DNA of 64,000 bases from Hymenobacter chitinivorans DSM 11115 (GTDB lineage: Bacteria > Bacteroidota > Bacteroidia > Cytophagales > Hymenobacteraceae), in assembly GCF_002797555.1 (NCBI RefSeq), contig NZ_PGFA01000001.1, forward strand, positions 1,054,001-1,118,000, given 5' to 3'. Below are positions 8,069-17,144 of the stretch, piece by piece (within the stretch, counting starts at the first letter, position 1; each line of letters opens with the position of its first letter). The notes below the pieces were generated by a model. The model was not told where the DNA came from, made no database searches, and saw nothing but the letters and a program-made list of their open reading frames with translations. The translations under genes were made by a program, and so were the position numbers.

Positions 8069-8142
8069 GGGCCTATAGCTCAATCGGTTAGAGCAGCTGA
8101 CTCATAATCAGCAGGTCACTGGTTCGATTCCAGTTGGGCCCA
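8069..8142 (+). tRNA. tRNA with anticodon CAT (Met elongator or Ile2)
   Basis: A full 74-nt cloverleaf. The acceptor stem pairs GGGCCTA with TGGGCCC, discriminator A. The D-loop contains AATCGGTTA. The anticodon stem GCTGA/TCAGC surrounds CTCATAA, and the T arm is ACTGG-TTCGATT-CCAGT. CCA is not encoded. The anticodon CAT can be methionine, or isoleucine if C34 becomes lysidine. C4-G69 and C5-G68 are the acceptor-stem pairs that E. coli TilS uses to recognise tRNA-Ile2, so Ile2 is plausible. Confidence 0.93.
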
Positions 8143-8148
8143 CAGAAT

Positions 8149-8181
8149 ACCCTGTTAGCAGTTAGCTGACAGGGTTTTTTT
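8149..8181 (+). terminator. Rho-independent terminator after the tRNA
   Basis: ACCCTGT (8149-8155) pairs with ACAGGGT (8169-8175) and is followed by a run of T. It lies seven bases after the tRNA. Confidence 0.8.
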
Positions 8182-8418
8182 GTTTATGCTGCATAGATGT
8201 CGCATCAGGATAGAATAAGAGGAGACTAGGTTAATTCCCGTTTCTTTTCAAACTAAAATTTTAAGCTTGCAGTGGTTTTCTAAATTATAGTACACGCATA
8301 GCTTGCGCTTCAGACCGTGTTTGCTGGTAGAATTTCGTCACCACTACCTTGCTAACGGATGCAGGCCGCACTACAGACAGAGGCTATCTAATGGTGTGTA
8401 CTTATTCTTGCTTGTAAG

Positions 8419-11280
8419 TCAGGAAAATAATCGATTGGGGCCTCGATTTATCATGCCTCTTGGGTCCAAATAAAGGGCACAAACCTTTATAGCTCCTTCT
8501 AGTGGCAATCCATTCATACTGCACCATACCTGAATCGCTACATTAGCACTATTCTCAACCAAGCTAGTAGGTAATGCTACACGTTCAGTATCTACTTCAC
8601 AAGCAAGTTGCTCCAGCATTTCTTCCTCTGTTGGTTTCTCTAATTTTTCTAATTTGAGGTTATAGCGGAACAGGTTATAATGTCCCGCCACTAGTAGCAG
8701 AACAATAATTCGTGCTTGACTACCCTGATATGCACGCGCACTATGTAGTCCATTCTCAGGAAGATTATTAGCTATATCACGATAACGTGATAACACTGAT
8801 AAATGGCGCAATTCAGCCTGTGCAGGCGCATCAGTAGCTTCAATAAAAGTGGGGTCTGTCATCAAGTCGACAGTCATAATTACGGAAGCATTTTCCAGCG
8901 GCTCCTGTGTGTATTCCTGGCGTCCGCGTACACTTGTCGCCATAATGCTTTGTGAATGGTCATGCCTTCGCTGTAGGCGGTTTAGTAGTGTTGCAATCTT
9001 CTGCTGCGACTTTGACGCGACTGTAAGTAACTCTCCTTGGTTGGCATAACCCAGCGCAGGCTCTAGTGTATATATTGAAATGCGCCGGTTAGGATTAGGG
9101 GTCAGTCGCAATAATCGCCCGACGCGCTGATAAAGCTCATCAGCCGCTGTAGGCAAATCGTAATGAACCAGCGTATCGGCATCTTGTAAGTTCACACCTT
9201 TGCCATCAGCATCAGTGCATATTAGCACATGATAATCGAAGCCGCTTCCTGCTGGCCGCTTGTGCGCTACAGGAGCAAAATCGCGCAGGATTTTATTCCT
9301 TTTGCTGGACAACAATAATTCAGCTGTTCCATTAGCAAGCTCTATTACAGTACTCGCAACCCGTAAATTCGCTCCGAAAATGTATGCTAACCCTTTCACT
9401 AAATAGATTGCCGTTGCCCAGCGGTTTACAAACACCAATACCTTGCCTGTAGAAGGTCCAGTATAGTCAAGGCAAGCACGCTGTACGATTGTACGCAATA
9501 ACCCGAATTTATGATTGTGTGTATAGCTCTCCTGCGTGCACTGATCCAATAGGGGTGCTAACACTTGATAGCGTGTAGATTGTTTCTGCTTCAGTGCGTA
9601 TCCGTAAGGTCGGGGAGCTTCAGCATCCGGTAGATTATCTGGAACCGGGTCACGCTGGCCAGGAGTTGCTAAATTTCGAGCCAGGTTTTGCGCCAACGCC
9701 CATGGCGAGCTAAGCCAAGCTTCAATAGCATCATTGAAGAGGGAGTTAGTTGTTCCCTTTTCAAGGCGCATTTGTTCTGAAAAGTAAGCGTGTAATACGT
9801 GTTTAGTAGAAGCGAAGCGCTCTTCATCTAATGCTCGTTGCATTGCGGTTTCACAAGGCAATTGATAACGGGGAGCATATAAATGCAGTTCTGGAGGTAG
9901 ATAGCAGCGTTGCTTGTTAAATTCTACATACACCCGCTCTAATTCGTCTACGTCGCCTCGTTCGCGGGCCAGTTGCAAAACGTGTGGTATTCCAAACACG
10001 GTGACTATTGGTAACATCGCAAACTGGGCCGCTGTACGAGCTTCCCACTCTGTGCCGGGCTGAGCAGCTGACTTGGGCTGCAAGGGTAGCATATGCAGCA
10101 GGCTTTTTAAATTCCCAAAGTCAGTGCCGTAAACAGTAGCTGTAAGTAGCAATACGTGTAGCCCCTGCTGCTGTATTGCCGGCACTAAACGCGTAAATAC
10201 TCGGCTCGATTCTGCTTGCAATGATTCTCGTAGCCACTGATTGCGGTAGGTGTGCACCTCATCAATTAGTAGTAAAGTGTGTGTGTCTGCTGTTTGCAGC
10301 TTTTGGCGGAGTAATTCTATCTGATGCTCCTCATTTTCTGAATTAGGTTGAAACAATGTCTCCAAACTAAAATAGTCTGCCTTGATGTCACGGTCTTCGC
10401 ACACATGCCGCAGCCACTGCTTGCGTAACCCAGCTGGACCTATTACGATGCAACGCCTAGTTAAACCCCGAGCGCGGCAATGAGCAACCACCTCAGCGCC
10501 TAGCACTGTTTTTCCTAATCCGGTGGCTGCCACCACTAAAGCGCCACTGAACTCTGTGAGCTGCCGTACTGCTCGACTTATCAGCAACTGTTGGTAATGC
10601 GTTGGCAAATCTGCTTGAGGACGGCGAGAAGGCTCCTCTAAGCGACGTACGGCAGCTAGCACCTTCAAGTAAATTTCAAAAGGCATGGCCATTCGTAACC
10701 ATGCCTGTAAGCGAGCTAGTAGCTCTGCCAGAAGGTCACGGCCATGTGCGGCAACTTCATCGAACCAGCGCGCCAGTAAGGCTATTTGTTGAGGGTCAGT
10801 TAGCAAACTGGCCTGCTCTGCCGAGTCTCGCAGCCCTCGTCCGCTAAAATTAGTTGAGCCATGCCAGCCTATGGACCCATCCATTAGATAAAACTTGCAA
10901 TGGTAGCCATAGCTTGTGGTATAGCCCCTCGCTTCTCGAATAAAGAATTGGCCCGCTTCCATACGGTGTACTAAATCTTCAATCGCCTCTGTTAGCGGAC
11001 GTTCGCATTGACCTAGGTCCGCTAAAATTTCCTTAAGGACTGCCCGGTGGGCTTTGGGTTCGTCATCTTGTCCAATAAGTATTCGAAGCGTAGCACCGCC
11101 ACTCATAAGATGGCGCGTTAAGTCATAACCTGTCAACGAAAAATATACGCTAGCCAGCCTAATTGTATCCTTAGCTTGAGGCAAACAATGTTTTGCCATT
11201 ATCATCCCCGCCCCTGGACCTACTGCGAGTGCTGGCCGGCCGGCGGCATCATCAGCTATATCTAGTGGAATAGAATTCAT
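8419..11280 (-). CDS. PLD-nuclease / SF2 helicase fusion, candidate defence gene
   Basis: A 953-residue cytoplasmic protein. Residues about 25-180 form a phospholipase-D-type nuclease domain with HCKFYLMDGSIGWHGSTNFS (HxK at 127-129). Residues about 225-730 form a superfamily 2 helicase: Walker A AATGLGKT (251-258), DEVH box LLIDEVH (340-343), motif III LLTAT, VLVFVNRW, and motif VI with YQRVGRLLRL. A C-terminal region of about 200 residues is unrecognised. Only one HxK motif is present, so the PLD domain would need to dimerise. The gene is clearly AT-richer than everything around it, uses different codons, and lies next to a tRNA, all signs of horizontal transfer. PLD and helicase modules are paired in several anti-phage systems, but no partner genes are here, so the role is inferred. 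Start ATG 11280. Confidence 0.82.
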   Translation of the reverse strand: MNSIPLDIADDAAGRPALAVGPGAGMIMAKHCLPQAKDTIRLASVYFSLTGYDLTRHLMSGGATLRILIGQDDEPKAHRAVLKEILADLGQCERPLTEAIEDLVHRMEAGQFFIREARGYTTSYGYHCKFYLMDGSIGWHGSTNFSGRGLRDSAEQASLLTDPQQIALLARWFDEVAAHGRDLLAELLARLQAWLRMAMPFEIYLKVLAAVRRLEEPSRRPQADLPTHYQQLLISRAVRQLTEFSGALVVAATGLGKTVLGAEVVAHCRARGLTRRCIVIGPAGLRKQWLRHVCEDRDIKADYFSLETLFQPNSENEEHQIELLRQKLQTADTHTLLLIDEVHTYRNQWLRESLQAESSRVFTRLVPAIQQQGLHVLLLTATVYGTDFGNLKSLLHMLPLQPKSAAQPGTEWEARTAAQFAMLPIVTVFGIPHVLQLARERGDVDELERVYVEFNKQRCYLPPELHLYAPRYQLPCETAMQRALDEERFASTKHVLHAYFSEQMRLEKGTTNSLFNDAIEAWLSSPWALAQNLARNLATPGQRDPVPDNLPDAEAPRPYGYALKQKQSTRYQVLAPLLDQCTQESYTHNHKFGLLRTIVQRACLDYTGPSTGKVLVFVNRWATAIYLVKGLAYIFGANLRVASTVIELANGTAELLLSSKRNKILRDFAPVAHKRPAGSGFDYHVLICTDADGKGVNLQDADTLVHYDLPTAADELYQRVGRLLRLTPNPNRRISIYTLEPALGYANQGELLTVASKSQQKIATLLNRLQRRHDHSQSIMATSVRGRQEYTQEPLENASVIMTVDLMTDPTFIEATDAPAQAELRHLSVLSRYRDIANNLPENGLHSARAYQGSQARIIVLLLVAGHYNLFRYNLKLEKLEKPTEEEMLEQLACEVDTERVALPTSLVENSANVAIQVWCSMNGLPLEGAIKVCALYLDPRGMINRGPNRLFS

Positions 11281-11566
11281 AGATGCGTGATTAAAGAAAA
11301 AGGGACCTATGTACCTGGCGATTAATAAAAAGAGCTCTTTGCTAACAGAGCGTGCTCAAAGTAGCTGAACTATACAAAACACTTCCAATAAAAGCTCTAT
11401 TTAGTTATAGTAAGTTAGGAACTGGATGGCAATGTATTGTCGCTAGCGCAGACATGTTTTTTGGCCTTATAACTGTCGATGACGTCTGCTCGCATGAGTT
11501 TAGCCATAAGGCAATGCTTTCAAGCGTCAATATCTCAGCAGGTGTATTAGGGATCTAGAACTTAGC
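11281..11566. other. AT-rich spacer upstream of the helicase gene
   Basis: This holds the presumed promoter of the minus-strand helicase gene. A 68-codon plus-strand frame (11352-11558) has no recognisable domain and is probably chance. I see no other structure. Confidence 0.45.
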
Positions 11567-11710
11567 GGTGGGAGAGGAGGCCTTCTTCATTAGGCAAGGT
11601 CCTCCTGCTGATCGGCAGAAATTGAGCTAAGCTCAACCTGGTGGCTAAACGCCGCAATAGCTTCTAAATCCTGGCGCCAATAGTTCGATACTTCACGCCT
11701 CAGGCCCACC
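11567..11710 (+). ncRNA. Possible structured RNA
   Basis: GGTGGG (11567-11572) can pair with CCCACC (11705-11710), closing a multibranch structure. Inside are a stem AGGAGG-CCTT / AAGG-T-CCTCCT (11575-11584 with 11596-11606) and a stem TTGAGC-TAA-GCTCAA (11622-11636). A strong plus-strand terminator follows at once. No open reading frame explains that terminator. I cannot match this to a known RNA family; it could also be a leftover 3' end of an integrated element. Confidence 0.35.
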
Positions 11711-11716
11711 AAAACC

Positions 11717-11748
11717 CCGCTTGCTACTAGTAGCAAGCGGCTTTTTTA
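11717..11748 (+). terminator. Strong rho-independent terminator
   Basis: A 24-bp perfect palindrome, CCGCTTGCTACT/AGTAGCAAGCGG (11717-11740), is followed by CTTTTTTATT. The T-run orients it to the plus strand, yet no plus-strand protein gene precedes it. Confidence 0.85.
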
Positions 11749-11796
11749 TTTGCTGCCAACAGTTTTGCCAGTAATTTAAGGTTAAAGCCGTTTTTA

Positions 11797-12330
11797 TTAG
11801 AGGGGATGAGCTGCATCTGAGCCGGTGCTGCGGGGAGTACCCAAAGAAATTACTTCTTCGGAAGTAAGGCCGAAAATAGGCGGCGTGGGCACACCGGTCA
11901 TGGCCAGCAGGAGGTAGAGCTGGCCCCGATGGTGAATCTCGTGCTCAACCAGGGCGCGAAGCCATTTCCACAAGGCAATCGGCCCCTGGCCCGGGGTAAG
12001 GCACTTGCGGGGCAGGTCCTGGTCGGTCAGGGCGCGGAAAATGCCGGTCGATTCGGCGCGTAGGCGCCAGTAGAAATCCAGCACTGCGGCGGGGCCATCG
12101 GCCAGGTCCCGGCCACAGCCCCGGTAGGTGCTCGGCCGGCCGGCTGCAACTTCCGCGTACAGGTACCGCTCGATGGCGACGATGTGGCGGATAGTGTCGC
12201 CGATGGAGAAGCTACCGGGCCGGCAGCGCCACTCCAGCTGGTCGGCGGGCACCAGCGCGACGAGCTTATCGGTGCGTTGGCGGATTCTTTCGTGGTAGTC
12301 CAGAAACGAAGCTACGGTGTGGATTTCCAT
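11797..12330 (-). CDS. DinB family protein
   Basis: A 177-residue four-helix-bundle protein of the DinB/YfiT metal-dependent superfamily, whose members include thiol-S-transferases and hydrolases. Histidines expected for metal binding are seen in SIGDTIRHIVAIERY (about residue 50) and in LVEHEIHHRGQLYLLL (about residues 128-145). The length is typical. It lies 30 bp downstream of the DUF1572-GNAT gene on the same strand, probably cotranscribed. The specific substrate is unknown. Confidence 0.88.
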   Translation of the reverse strand: MEIHTVASFLDYHERIRQRTDKLVALVPADQLEWRCRPGSFSIGDTIRHIVAIERYLYAEVAAGRPSTYRGCGRDLADGPAAVLDFYWRLRAESTGIFRALTDQDLPRKCLTPGQGPIALWKWLRALVEHEIHHRGQLYLLLAMTGVPTPPIFGLTSEEVISLGTPRSTGSDAAHPL

Positions 12331-12360
12331 CCGCGTGGTACGTTCGAAATAACCGCTTTG

Positions 12361-13503
12361 CTAGAACTTGGGAGCCTCGGCCGGCGCGTCGGCAAAAAGC
12401 AATTCCATCTGAATATTGACCCGCGCATAGGGCGAGGGCCGGTCGGGCTCAATCGTTTGGAAGCCCAGCTTGTGGTAGAGCTGAAGGGCGGATTCGAGCT
12501 TGGTATTGCTTTCCAGGTATACCCGCCGCGCGCCCAGCTGCCGGGCTTTGTCGAGGGCGGCCTGGGCTAGCTGCCGACCGATGCCCAGACCCTGAGCAGC
12601 CGGGGCCACGGCCATTTTGGCTAATTCCAGCGTGCCTTCGCCCATGCGCACCAGGGCGCAGGTACCCACTATCTGCCCCTGGTACTCGGCAAAGAGGATG
12701 TGGCCGCCCGGCTGTAGCACGTATTCCTCGGGGTGGTCCAGCATCTTCAAATCGGCTTCTTCCAGCACAAAGTCTTTTTCAATCCAGGCTACGTTCAGGC
12801 GCTTGAAATCGGGGGCGTACCGCGGCTCGTAGGGCAGGATGTGCACCTGCTGGGCTGTTGGCTGCTGCTGCCTGGCCGTAGCTTGCCCGGCTTTCTTCTG
12901 TTGGCTTCCCGCACTTTCGGTAGTACCCGGAGCGGCGCTGTGGCCCGGTAGATACTCCTGGGTGAAGTGCACTTTCCGTTTAGGCTGGGCAAACTTTTCC
13001 GCGTTATAGCCTTGTGAATTTCCCCGCGGGATGGAGAGTGAATTCCACTGGCCGTCCTTAATCATCTTGCCGATGAATACGATTTGACCGACGTGGTAGG
13101 GGTAGTGGGCCAGCTGCCGGTTGAGGGCCTCGGTAACGGTGTGCCCCTGGTTGCGGATGTAGACGGTGGTGTCCCAATTGGCTTCGGTGATGGAGTCCAG
13201 GGCGGTGAACAGGCAGCTCCAGCCCGCTTCCCACTTGGCGAGCAGCTCGGGCCGGGTTTGGATTTTCGGTTCAAACTCGGCGTCCCGGTTGCGCCACTCC
13301 TTCTCCCCGTCGGAGGTCAGGAAGTCGGTCCAGCGGGAAAGCATGTTGCCCCACAGGTGCTGCACGATGACGGCAATGCTGTTGCTTTCGGCGTTGTAGC
13401 GCCAGAACAGGGCGTCGTCGGGCAGCTGGGCAAACGTCTTGTCGCCGAGCAGCTTATAGTACTCAAATTGTTTTCGAACACTGCTGAGGTAGTCGGGTGC
13501 CAT
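12361..13503 (-). CDS. DUF1572 (DinB-like) protein fused to a GNAT acetyltransferase
   Basis: A 380-residue two-domain protein. The N-terminal part, about residues 1-165 (MAPDYLSSVRKQFEYYKLL, then NRQLAHYPYHVGQIVFIGKMI), is DUF1572, a DinB-fold domain. A Gln/Ala-rich linker at about 195-225 joins it to a GNAT N-acetyltransferase domain (about 225-370) with the acetyl-CoA loop VAPAAQGLGIGRQL and the YHKLGF motif. The two halves usually occur as separate proteins, so this looks like a fusion of neighbouring functions. The open frame extends to 13563, but ATG 13503 matches where DUF1572 proteins begin. Substrate unknown. Confidence 0.86.
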   Translation of the reverse strand: MAPDYLSSVRKQFEYYKLLGDKTFAQLPDDALFWRYNAESNSIAVIVQHLWGNMLSRWTDFLTSDGEKEWRNRDAEFEPKIQTRPELLAKWEAGWSCLFTALDSITEANWDTTVYIRNQGHTVTEALNRQLAHYPYHVGQIVFIGKMIKDGQWNSLSIPRGNSQGYNAEKFAQPKRKVHFTQEYLPGHSAAPGTTESAGSQQKKAGQATARQQQPTAQQVHILPYEPRYAPDFKRLNVAWIEKDFVLEEADLKMLDHPEEYVLQPGGHILFAEYQGQIVGTCALVRMGEGTLELAKMAVAPAAQGLGIGRQLAQAALDKARQLGARRVYLESNTKLESALQLYHKLGFQTIEPDRPSPYARVNIQMELLFADAPAEAPKF

Positions 13504-13609
13504 GGGAAAGAAAGTAAAGGTGGAACAATGGTCTTGCAGGCCGCAGAAGCGCCCCTGGGACAAAATGAGTTGAAAATCCTCGTCAAAGCCGCTGGGTCGC
13601 CGACTTCAA

Positions 13610-14596
13610 TTAGGGTTGCGTTTCGGCCGGGCCGGGGCTGGCCGTCGGGCGGTTAATGAGCCACACCCCGAGCAGGATGATGGCCAGGGCCAGTACCTGC
13701 GGCAAGGTAATAGCCTCGTGGGCCAGGCCGGCGCCCAGCAGCACGGCCACCACGGGGTTGACGTAGGCGTAGGTGCCCACCACGGCCGGCGGGCGGACTT
13801 GCAGTAGCCACAGGTAAGCCAGATAAGCTATTCCCGACCCAAAAACAACCAGGTAAGCCACGGCCCAGCCGCTGCGGAAACTGACCCGGGCCAGCGTAAA
13901 GTGCGTCCACTCGCCGGCCCCAGCGCTGACCAGGCCGCAGAACAGCCCGGCAGCCAGCAGCTGTACCGCCGCATTAGCCAGGGGCGGCCCCGGTGCGGCG
14001 CGGTAGCGGGCCAGCAAGGACCCGGCGGCCGTGCACAGGCTGCCGGCCACGATGGCGCCCACGGCCAACCAATACCCGGGACTGAGCACCGCCGGCGCGG
14101 CCAGCTGCTTCCCAAACAAGCCTACCACCCCCAGACCGCCCAACAGCAGCCCGAACAGCCGCAGCTTCTCGCGCCGGTAGCGGGCCCACCGCGGCCAGTC
14201 GAGTACGGCCAGCCACAGGGGTACCGTAGTGGCCAGAATGGCGGCCAGGCTGCTGGGCAGCACTTGCTCGGCCCACACCGTGGAGCTGCTGCCCAGGCCC
14301 AGAATCAGAACCCCACTGGCCGCGTTGCGCGTCCAGCCGGCCCGCAGGGAGGCAGTAGGATGTCGCCAGCGGGCCAGGGCCGCCAGTAGGGAGCCTGCCA
14401 CCAGCAGCCGGGCGGCCATCATCAGGTAGGGCGGCAAAGTTTCCAGGGCTACCAGCGCGGCCAGGTACGTCGACCCCCAAATGAGGTAGATGGCGGCAAA
14501 AGCCAGCCCCACGGCGGCCCGTGACGGCGTACCCAGGCCCGGAAGAGGCTTGAGTGGGGCGCTTCGGCGCAGAGGAGCATTGGCAGTAGCGGGCAT
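13610..14596 (-). CDS. EamA/DMT family transporter
   Basis: A 328-residue inner-membrane protein with ten predicted hydrophobic segments arranged as two EamA repeats. The first repeat begins AAIYLIWGSTYLAALVALETLPPYLM, which is the YdcZ/RarD/PecM-type signature. The second is near SGIAYLAYLWLLQ and VVGTYAYVNPVVAVLLG. Members export metabolites or amino acids, but substrate cannot be inferred. It sits 67 bp downstream of the alpha/beta hydrolase gene, on the same strand. Confidence 0.92.
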   Translation of the reverse strand: MPATANAPLRRSAPLKPLPGLGTPSRAAVGLAFAAIYLIWGSTYLAALVALETLPPYLMMAARLLVAGSLLAALARWRHPTASLRAGWTRNAASGVLILGLGSSSTVWAEQVLPSSLAAILATTVPLWLAVLDWPRWARYRREKLRLFGLLLGGLGVVGLFGKQLAAPAVLSPGYWLAVGAIVAGSLCTAAGSLLARYRAAPGPPLANAAVQLLAAGLFCGLVSAGAGEWTHFTLARVSFRSGWAVAYLVVFGSGIAYLAYLWLLQVRPPAVVGTYAYVNPVVAVLLGAGLAHEAITLPQVLALAIILLGVWLINRPTASPGPAETQP

Positions 14597-14663
14597 GAGC
14601 GGCTCAGTAAGAAGTTAATAAAAGCAAAGCAGCCGTTGCCGGCGGGCTAGGGCGGGCGGCGGG

Positions 14664-15536
14664 TTAAGCGTCGATAAAATTCACGATGCGCTGCACCACG
14701 GGCGCGTGCCGCAGCAGCCGGGTGTGGCCCACGCCACGGACCACGAGCGGCTCAATCACCGCGTTGGCCGTCAGGTACTGCTGCACCCGTTCGAATACCA
14801 CCTGCTCGTCGGTGGCGTCGTACACACCCAGCACCCGGTGGGCGCTTAGCTGGGCGGCGGGGGCAAAGGCAATATGTTCCACCGGCTGGCGCAGGTGCCG
14901 GGCCAGGCGCTCATAAAACCGGCTGCGCACCGCCTGGGGCACTTGCAGCGGAGTAAAGACCACCTCAAACGTGTCGCGGGCCGACAAGGGGCTGGCCACA
15001 AACGTAAACTTCTCTACTGGTGCGGCGGCGTCCCGTAGGAAGAGCGCGGCAGCCGTGCCGCCCAGGGAGTGGGCCACCACGGCGTAGGGCGGGCCCACGC
15101 TGAGGGTATAGTCCACCAGGGCTTGCTTCATTTCTACCAGGTTGGTTTCGGCGCCTTCGGAATGGCCGTGGGCCGGCTGGTCGAAGGCGGCCACGGCGTA
15201 GCCCTGGCGCAGCAGGGCGGGTACCAGTTCCCGAAAGTCGGCGGGGCTGCCTTCCCAGCCGTGTACCAGTAGCACCGTGCGCGGCCCGCTGCCCCAGCGG
15301 TAGCCCTGCAGCCGGATGGTCTGTCCGGTCAGGGCACCAGTGCTGGAAAATGAAAACGGCGCGGCGCCGGCCATAAACTGGGCTTGCTCGGCGCGCAGCA
15401 GCCGGCGCCGGGGTCGGAAAGTTTGCCACAGCAGCCGCACCCCCAATGCCGGCAGCACGGGGCTCAGAAACCGATAGAAAAAGCGCAGGGCGCGCAGGGC
15501 CAGGGGCAGAGGTTTGGGCATGGGCAAGAGGGCCAC
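14664..15536 (-). CDS. Alpha/beta hydrolase
   Basis: A 290-residue alpha/beta-fold hydrolase. The oxyanion-hole region is VLLVHGWEGSPADF. The nucleophile elbow is VVAHSLGG, with Ser at about residue 138. The C-terminal GVGHTRLLRHAPV supplies the catalytic His, and an Asp in GVYDATDEQVV is the likely acid. A hydrophobic stretch near the N-terminus (FFYRFLSPVLPALGVRLLW) could anchor it to the membrane. Substrate is unknown; esterase-like activity on acyl esters is the general expectation. Confidence 0.9.
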   Translation of the reverse strand: MALLPMPKPLPLALRALRFFYRFLSPVLPALGVRLLWQTFRPRRRLLRAEQAQFMAGAAPFSFSSTGALTGQTIRLQGYRWGSGPRTVLLVHGWEGSPADFRELVPALLRQGYAVAAFDQPAHGHSEGAETNLVEMKQALVDYTLSVGPPYAVVAHSLGGTAAALFLRDAAAPVEKFTFVASPLSARDTFEVVFTPLQVPQAVRSRFYERLARHLRQPVEHIAFAPAAQLSAHRVLGVYDATDEQVVFERVQQYLTANAVIEPLVVRGVGHTRLLRHAPVVQRIVNFIDA

Positions 15537-15581
15537 CGTAAGCAGCCGGCTAAAGCGGGAGAAGTGCAGAAATCGGAAGGA

Positions 15582-17144
15582 CTAGCTGTTGACGGGCTCT
15601 TCCAGTTCGGTGGGCACCACCACGATGCCCTGCTGCAGCTTAGAGTGTTTCTTGCCGTAGAGGAAGTACACCACGAAGCCCAACAGCATCCAGACGGCGG
15701 CTACCTGCAGCGTAAAGGCATCGAGGGCCGCAATGAGCAAGGTGCAGAGCAAAGCGCCCAGGAAAGGCACCAGCGGAAAGCGCGGCGAGGAAAGCGGCGC
15801 CCGAAACGGCCGTGGCTGCTCGGGGTGGGAGCGGCGCATCAGCCACACCCCAATTGACACGAGCACAAAGGCCAGCAGGGTACCGAAGGAGGTCAAGTCA
15901 CCGGCCAGGGAGCCGGGTACGAAGGCGGCAAACAAGCCCACGAAGCCCATGAGCACCAGGTTGGACTTGTAGGGCGTACGGTAGCGCGGGTGCAGCTCGG
16001 CAAAGGCGTTCGGCATCAGCCCGTCCTTGGCCATGGAGAAAAACACCCGGCTCTGGCCCATGAGCATAACCAACACCACCGACGAAAAGCCCAGCAGAAT
16101 GGCCAGCGTCACGGCCGTGGCCAGCCAGCCGTAGCCGGGCATGTGGGCCCGGATGGCGTAGGCCACCGAGGCTTCCGCTCCAAGTGAAGGGTCGGCAAAC
16201 TCGCGCCAGTTGGCAACGCCCGTCAACACGTGGCCAAACAGCACGTAGAGCACCGTGCAAATGGCCAACGAGCCCAGGATGCTGATGGGCATGTCGCGCT
16301 TGGGGTTCTTGGCTTCCTGGGCCGCGGTGCTCACTGCATCGAAGCCAATGAAGGCGAAGAACACAATGGCGGCCCCGCCCAGGATACCGCCCCAGCCGTG
16401 CTTGTTCCAGGCCGAGTACTCGCGCACTACTTCCCCGGCCGCGTTTTTCACGGGCTCGGCGTTTTCCGGAATCAGGTAGGGCGTGTGGTTGGCGGGCTCA
16501 ATAAACTGCCAGCCGACTCCAATAAAAAGCAGCACGACGGCCACTTTCACCACGACCATCACGGAGTTGAATACGGCCGATTCCTGGGTGCCCTTCACCA
16601 GCAGCAGGCTCAGCGCCACCACGACCAGCACGGCCGGCAGGTTAATCAGTCCGTGCTGGGCCACGCCGTCCAGTACGGCGCTTTCCAGCGGGGAGTGCGT
16701 CAGGCTGTAGGGCAGGTGCACGTCGAAGGCCTGCAAGAGCTTATTCAGGTATTCACTCCAGCCGATGCTCACGGTGGCCGCGCCCAGGGCGTATTCCATA
16801 ATCAGGGCCCAGCCAATAACCCAGGCCACGAATTCGCCCATGGTGGTGTAGGCGTAGGTGTAGGCCGAGCCGGCAATGGGAATCATGGCCGCAAACTCGG
16901 CGTAGCACAGCCCGGCAAACACGCAGCCCAGCGCCGCCAGCACGAAAGCCAGCGTCACGCCCGGCCCCGAGGCCTGCGACACGGCGTTGGCGGTGCGGAT
17001 AAACAGGCCGGAGCCGATGATGGCCCCCACGCCCAGGGCCACCAGGTTGCCCGCGCCCAGGGTGCGTTTCAGGGCGCCGTGCCCGGTGGAATTGGCCTCG
17101 CCCAGGAGCACGGCCAGGGGTTTGGTAGCGAAGAGGCGGCTCAT
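15582..17144 (-). CDS. APC family amino acid permease
   Basis: A 520-residue inner-membrane transporter of the amino acid-polyamine-organocation superfamily, cationic amino acid transporter type. The first membrane segment carries LVALGVGAIIGSGLFIRTAN, which binds the substrate backbone, and a later segment has FFAFIGFDAVSTAAQEAKNP. About 12-13 membrane segments are visible. Its start codon overlaps the stop of the DinB gene by four bases (ATGA), so the two are translationally coupled. Likely transports basic or neutral amino acids by proton symport. Confidence 0.93.
   Translation of the reverse strand: MSRLFATKPLAVLLGEANSTGHGALKRTLGAGNLVALGVGAIIGSGLFIRTANAVSQASGPGVTLAFVLAALGCVFAGLCYAEFAAMIPIAGSAYTYAYTTMGEFVAWVIGWALIMEYALGAATVSIGWSEYLNKLLQAFDVHLPYSLTHSPLESAVLDGVAQHGLINLPAVLVVVALSLLLVKGTQESAVFNSVMVVVKVAVVLLFIGVGWQFIEPANHTPYLIPENAEPVKNAAGEVVREYSAWNKHGWGGILGGAAIVFFAFIGFDAVSTAAQEAKNPKRDMPISILGSLAICTVLYVLFGHVLTGVANWREFADPSLGAEASVAYAIRAHMPGYGWLATAVTLAILLGFSSVVLVMLMGQSRVFFSMAKDGLMPNAFAELHPRYRTPYKSNLVLMGFVGLFAAFVPGSLAGDLTSFGTLLAFVLVSIGVWLMRRSHPEQPRPFRAPLSSPRFPLVPFLGALLCTLLIAALDAFTLQVAAVWMLLGFVVYFLYGKKHSKLQQGIVVVPTELEEPVNS

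Noticed and set aside
11352..11558. A 68-codon plus-strand frame upstream of the helicase
   Set aside because: No recognisable domain, no ribosome-binding context, and it lies in AT-rich spacer; probably chance.
11684..11710. Possible tRNA 3' end remnant marking an attachment site
   Set aside because: GTTCGATA followed later by GGCCCACC resembles a tRNA end, but the T stem does not pair and only about seven bases match the tRNA at 8069, so an att duplication is not supported.
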